Positions 9,947 to 19,274 of a stretch of DNA of 64,000 nucleotides are shown one piece after another; the first letter of the stretch is position 1, and every line of letters starts with the position of its first letter. The translations under genes were made by a program, and so were the position numbers. Source of the DNA: Caldicellulosiruptor bescii DSM 6725 (GTDB lineage: Bacteria > Bacillota > Thermoanaerobacteria > Caldicellulosiruptorales > Caldicellulosiruptoraceae); the NCBI RefSeq assembly GCF_000022325.1, contig NC_012034.1, forward strand, positions 248,001 to 312,000, written 5' to 3'. The notes below the pieces were generated by a model. The model made no database searches, was not told the origin of the DNA, and worked only from the letters and a program-made list of their open reading frames with translations.

Positions 9947-9963
9947 AAAGGAGATGGTAAAGC

Positions 9964-11094
9964 TTGAGGCTGATATCAAAAGATGCGAATATAAAGAGGA
10001 TTTTGTATCAAAAAGGCTTTGATGAGAAAGACATTTTGGAATTTGAAAAAAAGGCAAACTCAATAATTTTGAGATTTGATAACATAAAAAATCCTTCAGA
10101 GTTTGTCCAGCTTCTTTCAAACCTCGGTTATTTTACAATTTCAAACGGCAATATGTGCTTTGCAACAACAACACTTTACAACTTTGAAAAGACAAGATGC
10201 GTTTTGACAGAGGAAGGGATAGAGTGTAATTTTGATGCAGATTTTACCATTTCACAAAGGTATTTGCTTGCAAAAGATAAAAAATTGAGCCTTTTGAAGA
10301 CAAACGTGATGGGGATTATAAATGTTACACCAGACTCGTTTTATGAGGGCTCAAGAGTTCAAGTTGAAAAGGTAACCCAAAGAGTACTCCAGATGATTCA
10401 AGATGGTGCAGATGTTCTGGACATTGGCGGTGAGTCCACAAGACCTTTTTCAGAGCCAGTTGAGGAAGAGGAGGAGCTAAAAAGAGTAATTCCTGCAATT
10501 GAAGCGATAAGAGATATGGATAAAAATATCCCAATTTCAATTGATACATATAAAAGCAGAGTAGCTCAAAAAGCAATAGAGGCCGGTGCTGACATTATAA
10601 ATGATATTAGCGGCGGAACGTTTGACAAAGACATGTTTTACGTGGCAGCGCACTACAATGTTCCTATCATAATTATGCACATCAAGGGTACGCCTAAGGA
10701 TATGCAAAAAAACCCTTACTATGAAGATGTTATAGAAGAGATTTTGCAGTTTTTTGAACTGAGGATTGAACAGGCTCTGAAAGCCGGTGTAAAACTTGAA
10801 AACATCATCTTAGACCCTGGCATTGGCTTTGGGAAAAGGCTTGAAGACAACTTGGAGATACTGCGAAGGTGTGAAGAGTTCAAGGTTTTAGGAAGACCCA
10901 TTTTGATTGGGGCATCAAGAAAATCGGTGATTGGCCATGTGCTGAGTAATCTTCCCCCTGAGGAAAGGCTTGAAGGAACTTTGGCAATCTCTGTAATATG
11001 TGCTCAGAAAAAGATTGAATTTGTAAGGGTGCATGATGTAAAAGAAAACAAAAGAGCCATCTTGATGACACAGGCTGTCTTTGATGGAGTTTAA
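9964..11094 (+). CDS. folP: Dihydropteroate synthase
   Basis: 376 aa. It condenses pABA with dihydropterin pyrophosphate in folate synthesis and is the sulfonamide target. Start TTG 9964 is preceded by AAAAAGGAGATGG. About 100 N-terminal residues precede the TIM barrel. The barrel has all hallmarks: MGIINVTPDSF, DIGGESTRP, DTYK, NDISGG, DPGIGFGK and GASRKSVIG. folK lies two genes downstream, so the run is a partial folate operon. Confidence 0.95.
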   Translation: MRLISKDANIKRILYQKGFDEKDILEFEKKANSIILRFDNIKNPSEFVQLLSNLGYFTISNGNMCFATTTLYNFEKTRCVLTEEGIECNFDADFTISQRYLLAKDKKLSLLKTNVMGIINVTPDSFYEGSRVQVEKVTQRVLQMIQDGADVLDIGGESTRPFSEPVEEEEELKRVIPAIEAIRDMDKNIPISIDTYKSRVAQKAIEAGADIINDISGGTFDKDMFYVAAHYNVPIIIMHIKGTPKDMQKNPYYEDVIEEILQFFELRIEQALKAGVKLENIILDPGIGFGKRLEDNLEILRRCEEFKVLGRPILIGASRKSVIGHVLSNLPPEERLEGTLAISVICAQKKIEFVRVHDVKENKRAILMTQAVFDGV

Positions 11095-11120
11095 ACTTTT
11101 AAAAAAGAGGTGTGCACTTT

Positions 11121-11336
11121 ATGGTAAAAAAAGTAGTCATCGACAGGTTTGAAGGTAACTTTGCAATAGTTGAGCTTGAGGGAAGAAAAATGGTAGCAGT
11201 TCCCATAGAAATTGTGCCAGAAGATGCAAAAGAGGGTGATGTTCTGGTAATATCAATAGAGGTGCAGAGTACTCAAGAGAGGAAACAAAGAATAAAAGAT
11301 CTTTTTGAGAGCTTAAGAGAGGAAGGCGGAAAGTAA
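11121..11336 (+). CDS. DUF3006 small protein
   Basis: 71 aa starting at ATG 11121, which has AAAGAGGTG 9 bases upstream; a GTG at 11112 in the same frame overlaps that site. The pattern VVIDRFEGNFAIVEL...VPIEIVPEDAKEGDVL matches DUF3006, a small beta-rich domain of unknown function, common in Firmicutes. It sits between folP and folK, 4 bases before folK, so it is co-transcribed with folate genes; no role in folate synthesis is established. Confidence 0.78.
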   Translation: MVKKVVIDRFEGNFAIVELEGRKMVAVPIEIVPEDAKEGDVLVISIEVQSTQERKQRIKDLFESLREEGGK

Positions 11337-11340
11337 AAAA

Positions 11341-11814
11341 ATGGATAAACATATTGTTTTTTTAGGGCTTGGAAGTAATCTTGGCAACAGACATGAGAAT
11401 ATACAAAAAGCAATTGAACACCTAAAAGATAAGATAATAATTGAAAAAATTTCAAGCATAATTGAAACCCAGCCTTATGGATTTGTTGACCAGCCAAAGT
11501 TTTTAAACTGTGTTTTGAAAGGCACAACCATGCTTTTGCCGTTTGAACTTCTTGAGTTTGTACTTGAGATAGAAAATAAAATGGGGAGAAAAAGGATTTT
11601 TAAATGGGGGCCAAGGAACATCGATATTGACATTCTTTTTTATGATGACTGTGTTATAAACACAGAAAATCTTAAAATCCCCCATCCAGAACTTCACAAA
11701 AGACTGTTTGTACTTGAACCTCTTTGCGAGATTGAAAAAGATTTTGTACATCCTGTGCTGAAAAAAAGTGTGTATGAACTTTACACCCAGCTAATCTCTT
11801 CAAGAAAGGAATGA
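11341..11814 (+). CDS. folK: 2-amino-4-hydroxy-6-hydroxymethyldihydropteridine pyrophosphokinase
   Basis: 157 aa, normal length for HPPK. It transfers pyrophosphate from ATP to hydroxymethyl-dihydropterin, making the substrate of FolP. The N-terminal GLGSNLGNR motif and the signature RKRIFKWGPRNIDIDILFYDD with its two metal-binding Asp residues are present. It starts 4 bases after the DUF3006 gene and ends 6 bases before the next start. Confidence 0.95.
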   Translation: MDKHIVFLGLGSNLGNRHENIQKAIEHLKDKIIIEKISSIIETQPYGFVDQPKFLNCVLKGTTMLLPFELLEFVLEIENKMGRKRIFKWGPRNIDIDILFYDDCVINTENLKIPHPELHKRLFVLEPLCEIEKDFVHPVLKKSVYELYTQLISSRKE

Positions 11815-11820
11815 TAGAAA

Positions 11821-12615
11821 GTGGGGAATTCACCTTTTCTTTCGATAGCCGAGTTTGAAGGCAAAAATGTGGTTATAACTGGTGCTGCCCAGGGAATTGG
11901 TCTTGTCACAGCACTCTCTTTTCTTGAAAATGGTGCAACCGTTTTTGCCATTGACAATGACAGAGAAGCAATTGAAGATGCTCTGCAGGACTTTTTTGAT
12001 AAGTTCAAAGACAGGATAACCTTTTTTGAGTGTGACTTAGCAAGCGCAAAAGAACTTGAGCTTGTCTGCCATAAGATTGGTGAAAAAGCTGGGAAAATAG
12101 ACGTTCTTGTCAACAATGCAGCTATATCTTCAACAAAGTGGATTGAAAATAGAAGCGTTGATGAGTGGGATGAAGTGATAAATGTTAACTTGAGAGCACC
12201 ATACTTAATGGTAAAATTTCTCCTGCCGTATTTAAAAGAGGGTGCATCTATTGTCAACATAGCATCAACAAGAGCTTTGATGTCAGAGCCAAATACAGAA
12301 CCGTATTCAGCGTCAAAAGGTGGTATACTTGCACTTACACACTCTTTAGCAGTGTCACTTTCACACAAAAAAATAAGAGTAAATGCGATAAGTCCCGGTT
12401 GGATAGAAACATCAAAGTACAAAAAAAGAAAATATCGTCGTGAACCTGAGCTCAGAAGCATTGATCATCTTCAGCATCCGGCAGGAAGGGTGGGTATGCC
12501 CGAAGACATTGCAAACGCCATTTTGTTTTTGTCATCTGAGAAAAGCTCATTTATTACAGGCACAAATCTAATTGTTGACGGTGGAATGACAGTTAAGATG
12601 ATTTATGAGGAGTAA
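11821..12615 (+). CDS. Short-chain dehydrogenase/reductase (SDR)
   Basis: 264 aa, classical SDR. It has the nucleotide site TGAAQGIG, the structural NNAA motif, and the catalytic YSASK with an upstream Ser. The ending TGTNLIVDGGMTVK is typical of FabG-like or sugar/alcohol dehydrogenases. The exact substrate is unclear. GTG start at 11821, 6 bases after folK. Some Firmicutes carry a reductase next to folate or pterin genes, so a pterin-reductase-like role is possible but unsupported. Confidence 0.88.
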   Translation: MGNSPFLSIAEFEGKNVVITGAAQGIGLVTALSFLENGATVFAIDNDREAIEDALQDFFDKFKDRITFFECDLASAKELELVCHKIGEKAGKIDVLVNNAAISSTKWIENRSVDEWDEVINVNLRAPYLMVKFLLPYLKEGASIVNIASTRALMSEPNTEPYSASKGGILALTHSLAVSLSHKKIRVNAISPGWIETSKYKKRKYRREPELRSIDHLQHPAGRVGMPEDIANAILFLSSEKSSFITGTNLIVDGGMTVKMIYEE

Positions 12616-12643
12616 AAAATAGCAAAAAGGTAGGTAAACAGTT

Positions 12644-13198
12644 ATGATTCCTGAAAAGAAAAGAGCAACATATGAGGAGTTTTTAAAAATTTCGCAGGAA
12701 AAAAGAGCAGAGTTTATAGACGGAAGTATCTATCTTTTAGCGTCGCCTTCGTTTGAGCACCAGATGACAATATCGAAGCTGAACCTTGAGTTTATGAGAT
12801 ATTTTGAGGGGAAAGAGTGTATCCCTGTAATCTCTCCGTTTGATGTGATTTTTGAAGATGAAAAGACAGGAGACATTCACGTTGTACAGCCGGACATTGT
12901 GGTAATATGCAACAAGAAATTCATCACAGAAAAAGGATACAAAGGTGTGCCAAAACTGATTGTTGAGGTGCTCTCACCATCAAGTGCTTCTATTGACTAT
13001 ATAAAAAAGATGCAGCTTTACAGCTACTTTGGTGTTTGTGAGTACTGGATTGTAAATCCGCGTAACAAATCTGTCCAGGTTTTCGTTTTAGAAAATGGAG
13101 TATATATAGAATATGCTGCACTGTCTCAAAAAGGGATTGTAAAGTCAGCTGTATTTGAGAACTTAGAATTTGACATAGAGAATGTGTTCAATTTCTAA
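12644..13198 (+). CDS. Uma2-family (DUF820) putative restriction endonuclease-like protein
   Basis: 184 aa with the DUF820/Uma2 fold. The PD-(D/E)XK-like core can be seen as the VQPDIVVIC strand, the LIVEVLSPSS strand and the later SYFGVCEYWIVNP helix-strand block. These proteins are widespread in cyanobacteria and clostridia, and nuclease activity is inferred from the fold only. Start ATG has GGTAGG upstream. Its neighbours (SDR, PspA pair) give no functional hint; it lies 28 bases after the SDR gene. Confidence 0.82.
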   Translation: MIPEKKRATYEEFLKISQEKRAEFIDGSIYLLASPSFEHQMTISKLNLEFMRYFEGKECIPVISPFDVIFEDEKTGDIHVVQPDIVVICNKKFITEKGYKGVPKLIVEVLSPSSASIDYIKKMQLYSYFGVCEYWIVNPRNKSVQVFVLENGVYIEYAALSQKGIVKSAVFENLEFDIENVFNF

Positions 13199-13225
13199 AA
13201 AATAAAAAAGAGAGGCTTAAAAAAT

Positions 13226-14560
13226 ATGTGGGGTGGGTTTTACGAGATTGACATAGACTTTTCAAAATTGTTGTGGGTACAGCTTTTGAGGTATTTGCTG
13301 GGGTTTTTATTTATAATTGTTCTGGTTGTGGCAGCTGTTACTATCAAGAGAAAAAAAGCTGAGAAGATGAGAAATCTTAAAAACTTGCAGAGGGTGGAAG
13401 GGTATTTTGAAGAAATTTCAAACAGAATTTTGAACTTAGAGGATAAGGCAAAATTTTTAAGATTACTTAATGATGGACAAAACCTTGAGAACAAGTTTGA
13501 AGAGGTTACAATAAATTTCAAAAACCTAAAAGAATATTATGAAGGAATAAAAAATAGCTATTCAGATAGTGAGTTTAAAACCTTTTTGACAATCTACAAC
13601 ATACTCAAAAGTGATTTAGATTTTCTGGAAAAGGTTTTAAAAGATTCTGAAAAGACACTTCAAGAAGAATTAGAGTACATTGAAAAGGTAAAAAAAGCTG
13701 TAGATGGGATTAAAAACAAGGAGGTTTTAAAGAAAAAGATAGATGAACTTTTTGCAAAAAGAGTTTCAGATGATGATTTGAAAAAGGCGGTTGAGGGTAT
13801 AAAAAGAATTGATGAGAAAATAGAATATTTCAAAAGTCTTGATGATGAGAAGAAAAGTAGCTATATAAATACAATGATACAGCTTTTAACAAAGAGGTTT
13901 GAAGAAAAGTATCCGCTGATTCTCTCAAAGTCTTCTTCTTTGGCTTTGCAGCTTCAAAAGAAGTTTGACGATTTGCTTTTAAAACTTCAGGTGTCAAGCG
14001 ACTCTGAAAAGATTGTCCTGACAGAAGACTTTTTGGAAAAGCTTTTGCAGGTTGAAAATGAATTAGCACAGGATTTTCAGAAAAAGATGAGATCTAAAAA
14101 AGATCTTGTCGACAAGTTTGAAAAAATTGTGTCAGTTTACGACAAGGTTGGCTTTAAATTCTATAAAGTAGACCTTGAGATTGAACGAGTAAAAAACTTA
14201 CTTGAAAGCTGTGCTGATAATGAAAAGTTAGAAAAAGAGATATCTGAGTTAGAAAGCGTCATTTTGACCTTTACACGGGAGTTTTCAGAATGCAAAAAGC
14301 TTCTTGAAAATTTCGAGAGATTTTTGAAAGAGGCAAAAAATAGGCTAAAAGTTAGCCTATCATCTAACCTTTTTGACTCATATTATAAAAACTTAAAAGA
14401 GCTTTTTTATGAATGTAACTTTGACGAGTTCAAAAAACGCTATATAGAATACCAGAACGATATCTCAGATGCGCTTTTAAAGTCGACTTCATTTTCAACC
14501 AGTTCAAGCGATACAATTAAAAAGGTCATAAAAGACCTTTTTGATGAGTTTTTTAGATAA
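13226..14560 (+). CDS. Membrane-anchored coiled-coil protein (EzrA-like topology)
   Basis: 444 aa. A short N-terminal outside segment, one membrane helix (residues ~17-38: LLRYLLGFLFIIVLVVAAVTI), then about 400 charged residues of long helices rich in Lys, Glu and Leu, likely extended coiled coil inside the cell. The topology recalls EzrA, the septation ring regulator, but I do not recognise a sequence signature that proves this. It is followed 36 bases later by pspA, and a membrane-bound coiled-coil partner for PspA is a reasonable guess. Start ATG 13226 follows AGAGAGG. Confidence 0.55.
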   Translation: MWGGFYEIDIDFSKLLWVQLLRYLLGFLFIIVLVVAAVTIKRKKAEKMRNLKNLQRVEGYFEEISNRILNLEDKAKFLRLLNDGQNLENKFEEVTINFKNLKEYYEGIKNSYSDSEFKTFLTIYNILKSDLDFLEKVLKDSEKTLQEELEYIEKVKKAVDGIKNKEVLKKKIDELFAKRVSDDDLKKAVEGIKRIDEKIEYFKSLDDEKKSSYINTMIQLLTKRFEEKYPLILSKSSSLALQLQKKFDDLLLKLQVSSDSEKIVLTEDFLEKLLQVENELAQDFQKKMRSKKDLVDKFEKIVSVYDKVGFKFYKVDLEIERVKNLLESCADNEKLEKEISELESVILTFTREFSECKKLLENFERFLKEAKNRLKVSLSSNLFDSYYKNLKELFYECNFDEFKKRYIEYQNDISDALLKSTSFSTSSSDTIKKVIKDLFDEFFR

Positions 14561-14596
14561 AGATAAAATAATACATTTTCGGGAGGTTTTATTGCT

Positions 14597-15265
14597 ATGG
14601 GGGTATTTCAAAAGATTGCCCAGCTTCTCAAGGCGAACATAAACGACCTTATTGAAAAAGCAGCCGACCCTGAAAAGATGCTCAATCAGTTGATTGAAGA
14701 CATGGAAGACCAGCTGCAAAAAGCAAGGGCTGAGGTTACAAACGCTCTTGCAGATGAAAAGATTTTGCAAAAGAAGGTTGAAGAAAACAAAAAGGCTGCT
14801 GAAGACTGGCAGAAAAAGGCTGAGCTTGCCATATCAAAAGGCGAGGATGAACTTGCGGTAGAAGCGCTCAAACGTAAAAGAGAATTCGAAAGACTTGCTA
14901 ATGAATATCAAAAACAATATGAGGCACAACACGAGGCTGTTGAAAAGCTAAAAAGCGGGCTTAAGATGCTGGAAGACAAGATTGAAGAGGCAAAGAGAAG
15001 AAGAGACCTGCTCATTGCCAAGTCAAAAAGGGCTGACGCTCAGGTTACAATCACACAGACAATGAGCAAGTTAACAGACGCATCTGCGTTTGAGTCGTTT
15101 GAAAAGTTTGCGCAGAAGATTGAACAGAAAGAGGCAAGAGCTCAGGCACATGAAGAGCTTTTAAATGCTTCAAAAACACTTGAAGACAGATTTAAAGAAC
15201 TCGAAAATAGTGATGAGGACATTTTGGATGAGCTTCAAAAACTAAAAGAGAAAATGGGTAAGTAA
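14597..15265 (+). CDS. pspA: PspA/IM30 (Vipp1) family membrane-remodelling protein
   Basis: 222 aa, full length. It is helical throughout: an N-terminal amphipathic helix (GVFQKIAQLLKANINDLIEKAADPEKMLNQLIEDM is characteristic, with the conserved PEKML element) and long coiled-coil helices rich in EAKRRRD segments. PspA proteins form ESCRT-III-like assemblies on the inner membrane under envelope stress. Start ATG is preceded by GGGAGG. It is probably co-transcribed with the membrane-anchored coiled-coil gene upstream. Confidence 0.92.
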   Translation: MGVFQKIAQLLKANINDLIEKAADPEKMLNQLIEDMEDQLQKARAEVTNALADEKILQKKVEENKKAAEDWQKKAELAISKGEDELAVEALKRKREFERLANEYQKQYEAQHEAVEKLKSGLKMLEDKIEEAKRRRDLLIAKSKRADAQVTITQTMSKLTDASAFESFEKFAQKIEQKEARAQAHEELLNASKTLEDRFKELENSDEDILDELQKLKEKMGK

Positions 15266-15303
15266 AAAGAATAGATTTTTCGTGCAAGCAACCTTTTTAT
15301 ATT

Positions 15304-15348
15304 GGGTGCAAAAAGGTTTTTAGACCTTTGCACCCTTTTTTATTTTTT
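15304..15348 (+). terminator. Terminator after pspA
   Basis: GGGTGCAAAAAGGT and ACCTTTGCACCC form a strong stem followed by a T-run. Confidence 0.85.
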
Positions 15349-15480
15349 GTCGTAAAAAATTTTTTAGCTATCTTACTATTTACAACAAAAAATACAGGGC
15401 AGGGTAGGTAGAATAGATTGTACAGGTGATTGGTTTACAAAAGACTTTTGAGAATTTATACAAAAGGAGATGATGTTGCC

Positions 15481-17775
15481 TTGGAAAGACTTGAGGTTCT
15501 GCAGTTTAAAAGACAGCAGACAGAAAGACCAAAGAATACTATATCAGACCGGTTTTTGGTTTTTAGTGCACAGGAGTTGTTTATTCTGATTTTAGCCTTT
15601 TTGCTTGGAAGATGTAGCCTGTTTTCAAGAAGCTTTTTTTCATCTGCGTATGTTGCAAGTTTCAAAAAAAGGGATTACATGTACTATTTAGCCTCGCTTT
15701 TTTCCATCTTCGGGATAATTTCGTGCTCAGATAAAAGCTCAATATTAAAATATGTGCTTTCCATTCTTTTGATAACTACAATCAACCATTTTTTTGACCT
15801 AAACCTTTATTCAAAGGCCCTGCTCTGCGCTTTGAGTGTAGGAAGCAGTGGCAGCATTTCTATTTTTCTGTTTTCTAAAGCACCGATAGAGTTTTTGTAT
15901 CTTGTACTTGAGATGGTTGGGTGTTTTTGGGCTGTAATTATGTTTGAAAGGTTTTTTGCTGCAATTTATCCCAAAAAAGCATATACAGCTGATCAGACGG
16001 TGGTTGTGGTTGTAGTTCTGGCTTTGAGCTTTTTGGGGCTTTCAAACAGCTTGGATTCGGTACTGGATATTGAAAATATTTTGTTTTTCATTCTCCTTTT
16101 TGCGGTATCGCTTTTTCACGGAATGATAATGTCGACTGCAATGGGTTTTGTAATTGGGCTTTTAGAAAGCATAAAAGAGTGCAGAAGCATTGAAATGGCA
16201 TGCGTTTTTGCATTCTCAAGCCTTCTGGCAGGTCTAATGAAAGGGTTTGGCAAGCTTGGAATTGCTTTGGGCGGGTTTTGTGGATATATCATATCAATGT
16301 TTTACATATCGTCAAACCCGACACTTAGATTTCGTGAGATTTTGATATCTGCCGTGTTGTTCTGCCTGTTCCCGTTAGAAAAGATTGTAAAATTACAAAG
16401 TACTGATGAGAGGGAGGTACAGAGAATGATAAAAGAAAAGATTTTTGGAGTTGCATCTATAATTGAAAATATACAACAGAATGTTTGCAGCAAACCAGCA
16501 GTTTTAATTTGCAAGGATGAAGCAAAGAATATTGTTCAAAGTGCGTGTCAAAAACTTTGTTTGGATTGCGGAAATTCAAATGTGTGCTGGAATATAGATT
16601 ATCATAGGACAAATCATAGTTTGAACGAGATAAAAAATATAATATTGAAGAAGGGGAAGCTTTCTCAAGAAGATTTAAAAGAATTTAGATTTTTGTGTGA
16701 AAAAGCAAAAGAGTTTGAAATAATTATAAATGGTTTTTTGGAATCTTTGAAATATTCAAAGCTTGTTCAAGAGGCATCAAGCCCCAAAGAAAACATGTTC
16801 AAAACACATATAGAAATTTTAAAAGATATTGTAATTGATGCTGCAAGTATGGCTGAAAATGAAGCAAAAAAAGACATGGGAACATCAAGAGAGATTGAAC
16901 TTGAACTTGTGCGGTTTGGCTATGAAGTTGAGAAGGTAGACTATGTTGGATACGATCACTATTTCCAAATAGATATAGATCTCAAAGATGGGTTTAAAGC
17001 TCCGAGAAAAATGGAGATAGAAGAGATTGTGAAAGGAGTTGTAGGTTGCAGTGTAGAAATTATATCAGAGGTGCCAAAAATCTCAGGGGGATATACAGTT
17101 TCCATTATCAAAAAACCAAACGTGCACATAGATTATTCTATATATTCAAAGAGCAAAGAAAACATAAACGGTGACAGGGTGTGCTTTTTGCAGCTTAAAA
17201 ACGGGAAATTTTTAGCCTGCATATCAGACGGTATGGGCACCGGAAAGACAGCTTCGGAAAACAGCTTTATTGTGATAGATGCTCTCAAAAAATTCTCATC
17301 ACTTGGGTTTGACAGAAAAATCGCAATCAGGTTTATAAACTCACTTCTTAGTATAAAAAACGCTGAAGAATTTGCATCTGTTGACGTTGTGTGTATAGAC
17401 AGGTTTACTCTTACGTGTGAGTTTTTAAAAGCTGGGGCAATGCCAACCTTTATCAAAAGAGGAAGTGAGGTTTTGACGGTTGAGTCAAACTCTCTTCCGG
17501 TTGGAATAGAAGCCGAAAGTCAGTTTGATTTTTCAACCTGCAAGCTTCAAAAGGGTGATATGATATTTATGTTCTCTGACGGGCTTTTTGAGCTCTTGGG
17601 TGAGGATGGTGATAGGATTTTGAAAGAGTTCATTGCCAAAAACCAGTTTGTCTCAACCCAGAGCAGTGCCAAACAGATTTTTGAATGGGCAATTTCTAAT
17701 TCGTTTTTGATAAAAGATGATGTAACCATAATTGTCTTGAAAGTTGGAGGTGGACTTGAAAAAAGAGGTGAGTAA
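15481..17775 (+). CDS. spoIIE: Stage II sporulation protein E-like phosphatase
   Basis: 764 aa from TTG 15481, which has AAAGGAG 11 bases upstream; an earlier in-frame TTG at 15430 is possible but has only AGGTGA touching it. About ten hydrophobic membrane helices occupy residues ~20-320, followed by a central regulatory region and a C-terminal PP2C-type phosphatase domain (CISDGMGTGKTASE with metal Asp, later FSDGLFE and KDDVTIIVLK). SpoIIE dephosphorylates SpoIIAA to activate sigma F in the forespore. It is followed by spoIID with a 20-base overlap. Confidence 0.92.
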   Translation: MERLEVLQFKRQQTERPKNTISDRFLVFSAQELFILILAFLLGRCSLFSRSFFSSAYVASFKKRDYMYYLASLFSIFGIISCSDKSSILKYVLSILLITTINHFFDLNLYSKALLCALSVGSSGSISIFLFSKAPIEFLYLVLEMVGCFWAVIMFERFFAAIYPKKAYTADQTVVVVVVLALSFLGLSNSLDSVLDIENILFFILLFAVSLFHGMIMSTAMGFVIGLLESIKECRSIEMACVFAFSSLLAGLMKGFGKLGIALGGFCGYIISMFYISSNPTLRFREILISAVLFCLFPLEKIVKLQSTDEREVQRMIKEKIFGVASIIENIQQNVCSKPAVLICKDEAKNIVQSACQKLCLDCGNSNVCWNIDYHRTNHSLNEIKNIILKKGKLSQEDLKEFRFLCEKAKEFEIIINGFLESLKYSKLVQEASSPKENMFKTHIEILKDIVIDAASMAENEAKKDMGTSREIELELVRFGYEVEKVDYVGYDHYFQIDIDLKDGFKAPRKMEIEEIVKGVVGCSVEIISEVPKISGGYTVSIIKKPNVHIDYSIYSKSKENINGDRVCFLQLKNGKFLACISDGMGTGKTASENSFIVIDALKKFSSLGFDRKIAIRFINSLLSIKNAEEFASVDVVCIDRFTLTCEFLKAGAMPTFIKRGSEVLTVESNSLPVGIEAESQFDFSTCKLQKGDMIFMFSDGLFELLGEDGDRILKEFIAKNQFVSTQSSAKQIFEWAISNSFLIKDDVTIIVLKVGGGLEKRGE

Positions 17776-18832
17776 AAGAAGGTATAATTTCTTTTGGCTT
17801 GACAAAACTTTGATGCTGCTTGCTCTTGTTGTGCTTTTGATTGCAAATATTGTTACAAAACCAGAACAAAATAATTACAAAAATATGCAAAAAGAGAAAG
17901 ACAAGGTTACACAAGAAAGTGGTATTCAATCTACACCGACTTTGCCACAGAACAAAAATCAAAAAGAGGATATTTATATAAATCTCCTAAGAAAAAATAA
18001 GAACAGAATAGAAAGAATTTCGCTTGAAGAATATGTTATAGGCGTTGTAGCAGCAGAAATGCCTGCCGAGTTTAATTTGGAGGCTTTGAAAGCCCAGACA
18101 GTTGCTTCAAGAACATATGCTGCGCGAAAGATTGTAGGGAAAGCTTTGCACAAAGGATATGAAGAAAAAAAGGTCTATCTTTGCGATGACTTTTCCCACT
18201 GCCAGGCATACATTGACAAGGATGAGATGAAGAGAAGGTGGGGTAAAAACTTTGAAAAGTACTATAAGAAGATACGCATGGCTGTGGAGGAAACAAAAGG
18301 ACAAGTGTTGGTTTACAAAGGTCAGGTTATAGATAGTCTGTTTCATGCCGCATCAGGTGGGAGAACTGAGGATGCTAAAGAGGTGTTTAAAGAAGAAATT
18401 CCATACTTAAAAAGTGTTGTGAGCCGTGGCGAGGAAAGCTGTCCTAAGTTTTCTGGTGAGTTTTATTTTACCTATAACGATTTGCTAAAAAGATTAAAAA
18501 AATATTTTCCCGGATTAAAAGTGAACACACAAAATATATCTTCTCAAATAAAGGTGGTTGAAAGGACAGCCACACAAAGAGTGAAAACTGTAAAAATTGG
18601 AAATACAATTTTGAGTGGGAATCAGTTCAGGAGTATCTTTGGACTGTATTCCACAGAGTTTTGGCTTTACCCTGACAGAAGGGGGTTGAGAATCCAAACA
18701 AGAGGATATGGGCATGGGCTTGGGATGAGCCAGTGGGGAGCAAACCATCTTGCACGACAGGGAAAAAATTATAAGCAAATTCTTCTTTATTACTATCAAA
18801 ATGTCAAGATATGTAGGTTAAAATATAAATAG
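17756..18832 (+). CDS. spoIID: SpoIID-type peptidoglycan lytic transglycosylase
   Basis: 358 aa from TTG 17756, where GGAGG lies 5 bases upstream inside the end of spoIIE. One N-terminal membrane helix (residues ~16-35) and a linker lead into the SpoIID domain: SLEEYVIGVVAAEMPAEF with the key Glu, QTVASRTYA, HAASGGRTE, and the ending GYGHGLGMSQWGAN. SpoIID cuts glycan strands lacking stem peptides during engulfment. A second SpoIID-domain protein lies at 42478. Pairing with spoIIE suggests co-expression. Confidence 0.92.
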   Translation: MKKEVSKRRYNFFWLDKTLMLLALVVLLIANIVTKPEQNNYKNMQKEKDKVTQESGIQSTPTLPQNKNQKEDIYINLLRKNKNRIERISLEEYVIGVVAAEMPAEFNLEALKAQTVASRTYAARKIVGKALHKGYEEKKVYLCDDFSHCQAYIDKDEMKRRWGKNFEKYYKKIRMAVEETKGQVLVYKGQVIDSLFHAASGGRTEDAKEVFKEEIPYLKSVVSRGEESCPKFSGEFYFTYNDLLKRLKKYFPGLKVNTQNISSQIKVVERTATQRVKTVKIGNTILSGNQFRSIFGLYSTEFWLYPDRRGLRIQTRGYGHGLGMSQWGANHLARQGKNYKQILLYYYQNVKICRLKYK

Positions 18833-18872
18833 TAGAAAATTTAATATAAATTTTGGAAAGGAGAAAATTAAA

Positions 18873-19274
18873 TTGAACTGTTATTTAGTGGAAAATAATA
18901 TTGAAAAGCTAAGAAACTATATTGAAAAAATAGGGCCTGACAGGTATGCAAAAGAGTATCTTCTTAAAAAAATGGTGTATCTTCACATATACATAGAAGA
19001 CCTGACACCTACACAGGCAAATATAATAAAACAGACAATGCTTTCCATTGGAACAGACGCTGTTGTTAACAAAGGCTCAATAGACCACTCAGTCCAAAAG
19101 AGTGACTGTTTGGTATTTGGGAATCTCCTGCAGCTTAAAATGCTGTGTGAAAAGCTAAAAAAGCAACCTTTTAAACTGAAAGAACTTGCAGAGAAAATAC
19201 AAAAGATTGTGGAGGGATTTGAACGTGATTGTCTATATTCCAGTAGAGCCGAACAAGAAAAAGATGATACTTGA
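18873..19274 (+). CDS. Stand-alone domain resembling the N-terminal part of some dihydropteroate synthases
   Basis: 133 aa, TTG start with AAAGGAG upstream. Residues ~48-110 (ANIIKQTMLSIGTDAVVNKG, then SDCLVFGNLLQLK and KKQPFKLKEL) follow the pattern of the extra N-terminal domain seen in clostridial FolP proteins. The catalytic barrel is absent, and the complete folP at 9964 has a different N-terminal sequence. Function is unknown. It overlaps the next gene by 50 bases, so the two are translationally linked. The match is from memory of the family and needs a profile search. Confidence 0.6.
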   Translation: MNCYLVENNIEKLRNYIEKIGPDRYAKEYLLKKMVYLHIYIEDLTPTQANIIKQTMLSIGTDAVVNKGSIDHSVQKSDCLVFGNLLQLKMLCEKLKKQPFKLKELAEKIQKIVEGFERDCLYSSRAEQEKDDT

